Below, in pieces: positions 1-9,200 of a DNA stretch of 32,769 bases; position 1 is the stretch's first letter; each line of letters starts with the position of its first letter. A program made the position numbers and the translations under genes. The notes under the pieces are model-generated. The model was not told the DNA's origin. It worked only from the letters and a program-made list of their open reading frames with translations, and ran no database searches. This stretch comes from Didymodactylos carnosus (Eukaryota > Rotifera > Eurotatoria > Philodinida > Philodinidae). The stretch is taken from assembly GCA_905250885.1 (NCBI GenBank), contig CAJNOQ010001349.1:1-32769 (forward strand). Direction: 5' to 3'.

Positions 1-504
1 CGCATTAGAACTTTCTTTTTAAGTCACTTAACGCATGTGAGTTTATTAATATTTAATGCTGTTAAATGGGTTAAAACATAGCTAATGCGTGCAAAGGAAA
101 TTTTTGGTATCAAAAAAATCCTCTGGGCTGTATGTTCATATTTATCATTGTTCTCGTTTTTTCTTCTTTTTATAATACATATAAATTAAACCCCAAAAAT
201 GGGATGGTACATTTTTGAAAACTTTTTTGCTTTCATGCCAGATTATGCTAGAGTAAGAGAGCTGAAGTTAACGCTTGAAGAAATGCGTTTTAGAGGGAAA
301 TAGCTAGTGGTCCGTGTTAAGGTCCCAAACTGGAACATTTGCAGAATATAGAAGTTGTTGTACAGAAGTTTTAGAGGTGGACGCTTTAGGCTTTAATCCC
401 CGCTGCTTCGTAGCAGAACATGAACATAGACGACATATCTTTGTTACTATATATGAAAATCTTTTTTTCGTAAATCGAAGATTGAGAAACATTTAGAGAT
501 CTGT
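1..504. other. gene-free AT-rich flank
   Basis: No coding region is supported here. Two overlapping 60-62 codon open frames lie on opposite strands around 304-496, but neither has a recognisable motif or credible splice sites. The sequence is AT-rich with homopolymer runs. Confidence 0.5.
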
Positions 505-790
505 ATTAGATGGACTTGGGGCATGGACAAACTTCGGTTCTAGTGGGTTGCCCACGGACATGGGCAGGTAAAAAAAAGTTTAACATTCTTTTCTGAACAC
601 TTTATAATTGCAATATTATCTATTGCAGGTTTGAAGTATAAGAAATTTCATCTTAGGCATGAAGATAGAACGGAAAAGTAGTTTTTTCGAAGGAAGCTAC
701 GTAACCCATGAACACACGGACAAGGAGGTCGATATGTCTGTCGACATGGATGGACTTGGACAGAAAAAAGTTGTCCATGCACATCTATGA
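505..790. repeat. degenerate GTCCATG-type repeat block
   Basis: Two clusters, about 505-565 and 705-790, are rich in variants of TGGACTTGG and CATGGACA and their complements. The right cluster ends in TCCATGCACATC. Cluster sequences are more GC-rich than their surroundings. The organisation resembles the other short-period degenerate repeat blocks in this window. No target duplication could be defined. Confidence 0.4.
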
Positions 791-1242
791 AAAAATTTGT
801 AAAGCGTAAGCACAGTCTCGTTTTTAAGGCTAATTACAGAAATTTTTCATATGAACTAGAAAATTGAAAAAAATTAATTTTTTTATAGGTGGTACAAAAT
901 CACAGGTGAAGCTTTATGTCTCAAATCTTTAGGTGGGGATAGACCGCGCTGAACGCCACTGGCTTTCTACAGCTCCTGTTATAAAGACCATGAGCTTAAA
1001 TAATAACTTAAAAGTATTATAAGTAAATCATTCTTGTAAAGGTGACAAACTATTTTTTTTCTGATATCTACCGACATAACATTCTTCTATTAGTTTGTTT
1101 ACACGTATTTTCTTTTATTACCATTCTAACTCAGAAAAGAGCTGGGCAAGAAACGCTTAAATTAAGAGTCGTATTTTCAAGTCTTAAAACGAGTTAAAAG
1201 TTTTTTTAATGACAGATTCAAAAGGATCATTTCATGAATGTA
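791..1242. other. no recognisable feature
   Basis: AT-rich sequence with no convincing open frame, splice signal, RNA gene or repeat. Confidence 0.4.
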
Positions 1243-1309
1243 ATTTTAAAAGGTTGAAGTTAGATTTTAAAAGGTTGAAGTTAGATTTTAAAAGGTTGAA
1301 GTTAGATTT
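1243..1309. repeat. 21 bp tandem repeat, three copies
   Basis: The 21 bp unit ATTTTAAAAGGTTGAAGTTA(G) occurs three times head to tail at 1243-1263, 1264-1284 and 1285-1305, without mismatches, followed by the first four bases of a fourth copy. Identity between copies suggests a recent expansion. It sits just outside the inverted-repeat element that starts near 1322. Confidence 0.9.
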
Positions 1310-1321
1310 CACAGCCGACGT

Positions 1322-1746
1322 TTAAGGGTATTTCTTCCTCCATTTTTGACTCTTCGCAAAATCGCTGCAAAAAATAAATCAAAAGTGATGAAGAGTTCGT
1401 ATTTTCAGGACAGATGAAAAAGTCTCATTTTTAAGAACCTTATAAGCCAGCATGGAAGGGCTATTTTCAAAAAAGAAAAAAGTCACCTCTGGGACAAGGT
1501 CTGAAGTACCTCAGGTAAAAATGTGAGCTCGATCAAATGAATTTTCGAGTAGTCGTAATGGATGTCGATGAAAAATTGAGTTTTCTCGAAATTCCGGGAA
1601 GGATGATTAATAAAGAGTTGAAAGAAAAAGAAAAGCGTCATAAGACTTTTTCATCTCTCCTGAAAATACGAACTCTTTACCACTTTTGATTTAGTTTTTG
1701 CAGCGATTTTGCGAAGAGTCAAAAATGGAGGGAGGGATGCTCTTAA
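1322..1746. mobile_element. inverted-repeat (MITE/foldback) element with about 110 bp arms
   Basis: The left arm (about 1322-1430) and right arm (about 1636-1746) are reverse complements with roughly 85-90% identity by eye. Both contain the core CCATTTTTGACTCTTCGCAA and an AGAGTTCGTATTTTCAGGA segment. The roughly 200 bp between them has no open frame. The outermost bases read TTAAGGG on the left and CTCTTAA on the right, so a TTAA target is possible, but the terminal bases are not well enough conserved to assign a piggyBac-type superfamily. Confidence 0.7.
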
Positions 1747-2394
1747 TGAAAGTATGTCTCAGCACTTGAGAGAAATGATTGAGTGAAGTTACACAGTCTT
1801 AAAGTAAAGGTTCGCAAAGCTAATTCCAATTCACTACTTTATATTGAATTTTGCCTTTAATATTCTGATGAAAATTGTTTACTAATATTGTTAACTTTAG
1901 CCTGTTATCATGCTTTTGCAAATTTAAGGATGTGGGCTGTCCTCTATAACATATTTATATATATATATACATACATATATATGCATTTTGAATTTTTCTT
2001 ATTTATGCCACTCTGATATTACTAGGTAGTGGAACATTTCGTAAAGATTATAGCGTACATAATGAAGAAAAACGCCTGATACTGGACGGAGATGATAGTG
2101 TTGATGAGGATTTTCAGTAGAAAATAACCCTACTCTCAACATTGTGCCGATATTTTAAATGTTTAAAGAACACAATCGTGACAAGAGTTTCGTGAACTTT
2201 TGAGATACGTCTTCAAATTTGCAGAAAATGTCACGAAAACACTAGTCACAATTACATGGAATCACCTAATCAGAAAAGGTTGAGACTGTCAAATTATCTC
2301 CTCAGGAACTTTTTAATTGACCAGCATGTATACCTTCGTTGACTACAGCATCTCTTACCAAAATTTTTTCATTAAAAGAGTTTTATTCTGATGG
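1747..2394. other. gene-free, with a short AT dinucleotide tract
   Basis: No gene is recognised. A TATATATA-type tract lies at about 1950-1985. The rest is ordinary AT-rich sequence. Confidence 0.4.
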
Positions 2395-2645
2395 GATCTT
2401 TGAATTTCCTGACAGCATCCTAGATCCATCCTGGTCGAATCCTACAAACATTTCAGTTATGATCTTAGAATCGTAACAAATTCCTATAAAATTCTAATGA
2501 AATCAGGAATACTCAAAAGTCCTAGGATTCTGTTAGGATTCAGTGCAAACATACGCGAATCCTAGTAGGATCCCAACATTTAAGATCCTGCTGGAAATTT
2601 ATTAGGATTCTAGTCGACAATAGATAGAAAGTGGGTAGGATTTTA
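2395..2645. repeat. degenerate AGGATTC / GAATCCT repeat block
   Basis: Many variants of TAGGATTC and its complement GAATCCTA occur in both orientations (for example about 2431-2440, 2519-2542, 2555-2572 and 2602-2612). This is a scrambled short-period array. It abuts the CACAGA foldback that begins at 2648, so the two may be one composite insertion. Confidence 0.55.
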
Positions 2646-2647
2646 TT

Positions 2648-2984
2648 TGGATAATAGTAAAATATGAAGACATCCACAGACTCCTACAGGCACCCACAGA
2701 CACCTACAGGCACCCACAGACACCTACAGGCACCTACAGACAGCTGCACAGACAGCACACAAACATCTACGGACAACCACAAAAAGCTACAGACAGGTGC
2801 ACGGACAGCACACAGACAACCCGAAGTACCTACACAGACATCCACTTCTACGTCTGCAGAAGTGAATGTCTGTGAATGTCTGTGGATGTCTGTAGCTGTC
2901 TGTGTGCTGTTTGTAGATGTCTGCGTGGTGTCTGTAGGTGTCTGTGTGCTGTCTGTGGGTGTCTTCATGTTTTACTATTACCCA
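2648..2984. repeat. 337 bp foldback of CACAGA/CACCTA units
   Basis: The left half consists of CACAGACACCTACAGGCACC-type units (2678-2850). The right half is their reverse complement (TGTCTGTAGGTGTCTGTG type, 2858-2968). The centre lies near 2850-2860, where ACAGACATCCACTTC faces GAAGTGAATGTCTGT. The ends are also inverted: TGGATAATAGTAAAATATGA on the left and its near complement in 2965-2984. Open frames of 112 codons (+) and 94 codons (-) here are by-products of the palindrome; both translate to Thr/His/Gln or Cys/Val-rich repeats and are not genes. Confidence 0.85.
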
Positions 2985-3217
2985 TTTTGTTTAGGGCACT
3001 AGAGTTCTCGTCAGAAACGTTAAGTCACTGAAAATGGCGAAGTTTTATAGTATAGTTTATTCAATGTCGATTATAAATAGGCATAGACTCTTGCGTATAC
3101 AATATACTCATACAGCAATAAGTAGGTCAGATAGGCATCTTAATGATTTTGTTATCTTATTTTGTTTAGTTTGATCTATATGGTTGATTGATTCGTTTCG
3201 AGGAATAATAATTAAAT
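2985..3217 (+). promoter_or_regulatory. presumed upstream/5' UTR region of the RASEF-like gene
   Basis: This is the 233 bp between the foldback and the RASEF-like ATG. It is AT-rich with no unmistakable TATA box or initiator. Its promoter role is inferred only from position. Confidence 0.3.
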
Positions 3218-6200
3218 ATGGCTGCTTGGAATAAAAACAGTCGTGGTGATCTGGAAAATGAATTATTCGATGGATATGTTACTGACGCTGTGAGTGACGA
3301 TGAAGAAGACAAAGAATGGCAGAGTGAAAATATAAATCAAATATTTAATACATGCGATTTCGATCGATGCGGTTATTTAGACAAGGACAAATTACAACGT
3401 ATTTGTCCACATCTAAATTCGAATGAAATAGATCTCATATTCTCCAATTTAGATACAAATAAAGATAATAAAATTAGTCTGTCGGAATTTTCTCGTGGTT
3501 TTAAAGCACTTTTAAGCGAATATGTCAGTAATGAATTCTCGGCAAAAACATCATCTTTAAATCATAAATATTCTTCATCATTACCGTCCATGTCTGTGAC
3601 GAACGAATATTCACGTTTATTTTCAAATGATAAACAAGATGTACATTCTCAAGTCAATGAAGTCTTGGATGATTTGGCGTGGTAAGTATTAGATAGGTAT
3701 GTACCGGTGTCAGCCGACACCGAAGAAACCGATGTTTGGTTTAAACCGACATTGAAAAAACTATTTTAAACTACTTTTTCGTCAGAAAGTTAACAAAATT
3801 TTATGATGTACAAAATAAAAAATATTGTTTAGTAGAAAAAGTTTCTTTCCATGTAGGAGAGACTTCACGTTCAAGCAGAAAATATTTTTATTTAAACAGA
3901 AAAAACTTCGCACAAGGTGATGTTTTCGATCAAATTTACGGTACGTAATATAACGTAATTTTGTTTTCTTTTATCTTATTATGTGTAATTTACTCGGAGT
4001 GGGATGTATAGTAGTTATCACCTTGTGATGTAATATTAATGAAGAGGCCGATCGTCTGTATAATAAGAAAGAAAAATATAAAATAAACAAGATAAATGAT
4101 CGTAAGATAAGAGAATTCGTAGTCATAATGTGTTTTCTTTTTTTTGTGTTTTCGTTCTGTTGTACAGGTTTTAATTCACCTGTGAAAAAAGAGTGGTTGG
4201 ACAACGCGTGGCTATATTCACTATATAATATTTTGATATATCCACCGTTAGGCTTAATGATTTGTTTCTGAGTCGAAGTGAAATAAAAAAGTTTTAATTT
4301 TCTTTTCTCATCCTTATTTCGTACTTAAACAGCCAAATTCTTTTCTCTCTCATATATCAGTGGAAATATATGAAGCTTTGAAGAAATTAACATTCTATTT
4401 GACAATATAAATTTTTTTGATACAGTAACAAAAAATACAAGTACACAGAAAAAAAAGAAAACAATTTGTTTTTCATACATTTCTCGTATGACACATGTAA
4501 GAAAGTAGTTAAAATAGCAATAATCATTAGTGTAAAGTAATTATCTACAGAAATAAGACGTATACTCATTATTGACATGGATGGAATGGAAAATCCCATA
4601 TTCTCAAAGTAAGTGCGACACATTTTAGCGTTTTAGTTAGTTATATTGGATATCGAATACTTGATTCATGACCATTTCTATAAACTATGGGATTTATCTC
4701 AAAAAGAACATCTTTGATCTGCAATATGTCTTTTCAAACGGTTTTAGTTTGTGGTCAGGCATGCACCGGTAAGACTGGCATTATCAATTTCTGACGAAAA
4801 AATCAGCATCAAATCCAATATTTAACAAACATTTTCAAAACAAAAGTAGTCAGGGGAAAATTTTCTTCTTCGTTCTTCATAGGTGGCTTTTTCAAAAAAA
4901 TTCTTTGTCTAAAAAAATCTCATTGTTTTCACCAATTAGGCTCTCGGAAGGTTTTAAGCTGTATTCTGTTGGTTACATCTGTTTTACGCTAAAATGAAAA
5001 TTTTTAGAAAATTTGTACGCAATTTGAAAGGACGAAAATTTTCGACTGACTAGTTTTATTTAGAAAATGCTTGTCAAATATGTTAATCAATGCAGTTCTT
5101 AAATTTGCTATGCTTAAATTACGACTGTAGTGTTAGTTTTCAATATATTCGACCTTGAAATATTTATCAGTAATAGTTTAAATCCCACAGACTTCTGAAA
5201 TATAAGTGAGCATGATTGAGAATAAAGATTTAAATTTGATGATAACTGGGATATTTAAAGAAAGGTGAACGGTTTGTACAGTACAACTCGTACGTAGTAG
5301 TATTGAAAATAACTATGCCATTCGATAGGGTTTTAAAAAGTTGACACTAATCCACTAATTTACATACAATTTTCTGTTTGTCATCATATCAAATAGATGC
5401 ATTTTAATCTAGGAGGATTCTTTTTATTTTTCATAATTTTTACGATGTGTAGTGTACTTTATTTTGAATGTTACACACGAAGAAAAGTATTTTGCCTGGG
5501 TGTTATCGTTAATTCAACGAATACTCATTTCTATTATGAGATTTGACAGCGTTTTTGTTGGTGGTGAACGATGAAAGATTTATAGAATTATAAAAATCAG
5601 CGAAACATACTTAATATTAAAAAATGTATTATAATGTTACTTGTCTTAGGAGAAGTAAAACAAATATGTTTTTTATGATCTTTTTTTATATAATAATTTA
5701 TCGGTAAAGTGTCTCTATAGGAAGTTTACAATTTTTTTATTCTGACATTTTTTTGCAAAGTTTCGCAAATGAAGAAATTAATTTCTTCATATTATTCGTT
5801 GTCTTCGTCATTACATGGGAAAATATTTACATATATATATATTTATATATATACAAATGTTTTAAACAAGCCACCTTGATTCTGTCCTGTAGTGACGATA
5901 ATTTGAGTCGAAACATATTGTATCATTATGACACACCTATTCTTGCCTTTGTTTTGAGACTATTGACGTACAAAACGAAAATAAATATCCTATTTTAAAT
6001 TATTTATGGCACATATGTGTTGATTTTAAGATGGAAGCGTAACCACCCGCTTTTGTTTTTGTTTTTTTGTTAATATATACATAGAAAACATGACAAATTT
6101 AAATTTACAATTTTCTCTATGGTTATAAATACATTTTAAAATTATAAACATAGAAACGACGAACAAAATGCAAACACATATACATTTATTTATTTATCAA

Positions 6201-9200
6201 TATATGTACAAAATGCAATCAAGTGGAATAAATATAGCTTACATTCCTTCTCACATTTAATATATTTGGTGATGGTGGTTCGGAAATAATGTAAATATTA
6301 TTCTATAAGTTTTTTGATAAATGTAATAAAAAATAAAAAAACATACAGTCTATAAAACCAATCTGTGCTATTAGAGACCCATTAAAAAAGAAGAATGTGG
6401 GTGCAAAGAAGAAGTAAAACGAAATTTTATTATGAAAATAGAGATGTCACAGAGATATTTACTGCAAAAGAAAATGAAAGAGGAGAAAGAGAGAGAATTT
6501 AGTTATTGTATTTTGTTTTTGAAAGTCGAATAACATATATGGATGTGGATGGTAACTTTGGACGATTTAATAAACGCTTATTTAAGACAACAAAATTTGT
6601 CAATGTGAACGAGAATAATTTTGTTTCGAAAAGTTACTTCGATTACATTCTAAGAACTGGGTAACAGTTCGTATTCAATACATGTGATTCGTCTCCGAAA
6701 TAGATTGTCACGGTTGACTATGTCTAGACCACAAATAGCGGGAGATGTGTGAATTGCACATCACCCGAATAACAGAAAAAGTTGCAATTTTTTTTCATTT
6801 TAACTTGACACAACTTTCTTTTTATGTATTTCACACTATCGAGGAGAGAAACCCTGTTTCACGCACACAACACTAGTTTCATTCCAGTACTCTTCTTTGA
6901 AAAACCGGAGCACGAAGAATATATAACAGATTTTAACAAGGGAGAAAAGGCGGCTCCGGGAGCTTTTCGGAGCTCTTGAAATGCTTTCCGAAGCTTGAGA
7001 TACTCAGCATCCGATGCTGAGCGATGCTAACGAGGAAATTAATCCAAGTGATACCTTCCGATTTCGTTCGTTCATACGTCGATCGATAGAGGGTATCGAG
7101 CTAGTGGAAAGCCTAAAAGGATTTTTCTCCTCGACTGAAATGTTTATTGTCAGTTCAAAGCCACAGAAATAAGAAATTAATTTAGGGCTTTTCTTGTAGA
7201 TTCTATAACTTTGTAAAGAAGGGTCATGTAGCGGTGGGAGATGTCTAATTTTAATCAGAAATTTGCGGACTACAATTATGCCTTATTAAGAAAGGTGTTG
7301 GTTATTTTTAGAGTTTCTGAAAAACTGGTTTTCCAGAAAACCGGGTCTTCAAGAGTCATGGGGGAAAATCCTTTTAGGCTTTTTACTTGCTCGATACCCT
7401 CTATCGATTGATGTATGAACGAACGAAATCGGAAGGTATAAGATATCACTTGGATAGGCTTCCTCATAAGAAAGAAAAAAGTCGCCTTTTCCCCCTTGGA
7501 TTTTAGCTGCTAACGTAGTAAATGTTTGATCTTCACTTTATAGAACACTCCTCAGTCATACATCGAATGCCAGATCAGTGGGAGAATGATAGCCATGAAC
7601 GTCCTTTCTGAGATGGATCCGAAACTTTAGTCTCAAGCAGTCTCGATATAAAAGCGCTAATGTCGACAGAGGGAAGTTACCGGGGAGTGGTCACCTCCCT
7701 GATTTTAGCAAAGTTCTTTTTGCCATCGTCGCATAAAATTTTTGATACGTCTTATAGCATGTAGAAGCTGAATTTTTATTTAGTAATCCACTCGCGAGAA
7801 ATGTTTTTGGGCAGGACCATCCTCCTGCTCTAAGATGCTAGCTACGCCCCTGGGTATCGAAATTTTTCGAGACTTTTTCGAGACTCGAGACGTCGCGAGA
7901 CTATTTTTTTGTTCTGTATAGAAGATTTCTCTGGCGAATATGTCATGGACGAAAGAGATTTTTTTGAAGTAAATATTTTGTATGGTAACTTTTTTGACAC
8001 TTTTAATCACTAAAAGTGAAAATTTTATGTAGCCTATAAAGTTAGCTAACGAAGCGTTGTTTATTTTAATTTCTCCAGAATAGCTTAATAAAATGAAATA
8101 AATAAATAACAGAAACAAAAACAAATTGATCTGTTTCGGCCCTTGCTTTCTCGAGAAGAGAAACCGACATACCTTGAAACTTGTGGCGACCGATGCCTTA
8201 TATTCTTTTCTAAAAAGTAAGAGTTTAGCATATTCAGCTTTAGTCCAGTTCATGACCATATGTAAAATGACACATACAGCGACTGAATAAAGTCTTCCTT
8301 CACTCATCTTATTAAAGTCAAAAGAAATTCTGCAAGACAAAACAGGTTGCTCGATTTTCTTAGCAAATGAGAAGATTCTATAACAGTAATAACAGTAGCT
8401 ACAAAAAAATTTCACTCATATCGAGACTTTCTAGACTATTCGAGATCCGAGACTTTCGAGACTACTGTATCGAGGTTTCTCAAGATTTCTCGTCTTCGTG
8501 CATGCCTAGTATAAACAGTAGTAAAATAAACAATAATTTTTTTTGAATTTATTATGTATAAAAGTATTTCTCTTAGAAATACTTTTACCCCTTTCCCTCT
8601 AATCTTTAGATTCTCGCGACATCTCTGACGATAGCTATATTTTTCACGACCTCAAACAGTAGGAAAGTCGACTAGACTGATCAAATAGAATGTAAAATTC
8701 AAGATTCATATCAGAATATACAGTTTAAGGTGTATAATTTTTCTAATTTAGCCAAGAACAAGTATTTGAATTTTATGATATACTTCGAAATGGTGATGCA
8801 GCCGAATCCGTTGAACAATTTCGAAATATCCTTGAAATATTTGTTCGTGACATATCAAAATATCAGCAAGAAACTAAACGTCTTGAAGAAGCTTATAAAC
8901 GGTAAGAATATCATTCTTTTTCATTCTACAATCTTAGATTTCGCTTACAATTTAGTGAAAAAGAGAACCATGATAAATACTTGAAACATATTGAAGAAGA
9001 TTATGAACGTGAAATGCGTTTGTTAGAAGAAAATACAAGGCAAGAGGTGAAAACCTGATCCATTTCTTTCTATTAGAACAGTCCTAATATGCTTTTCTAT
9101 GAATCATTAGGAAAAAGAAAAGTTTGATCAAGAACGTGAGTATTTGAGACAAAAATCAGCTAAAGAAATTTCGGATCTTCAATCGATGATACAACGAATG

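Larger units (their letters stand above)
3682..8751 (+). other. RASEF intron 1, unusually long (5,070 nt)
   Basis: The donor G|GTAAGT (3682) and acceptor TCTAATTTAG (ending 8751) join exon 1 to exon 2 in phase (TG + C = Cys). The gene's other introns are 36-166 nt, so this one is about 30 times longer or more. It carries a CCGGTGTC hairpin just after the donor (3704-3721), a 562 bp hAT-like element, a CAGGGGCGTAGC-type element and CGAGAC repeats, which explain only part of its length. Between 3780 and 6930 no gene was recognised; open frames there (for example 5753-5998) have no conserved motifs. Confidence 0.8.

Noticed and set aside
1322..1746. Assignment of the inverted-repeat element to piggyBac from TTAA ends
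   Set aside because: TTAA is common in AT-rich DNA and the terminal bases next to it do not match well between arms.
2664..3002. Overlapping 112- and 94-codon open frames on opposite strands
   Set aside because: They mirror each other because the DNA is a palindromic repeat array; the translations are simple repeats.
7780..8415. 211-codon minus-strand open frame
   Set aside because: No conserved motif, Ile/Phe/Lys-rich AT composition, and its end runs through a neighbouring repeat element.
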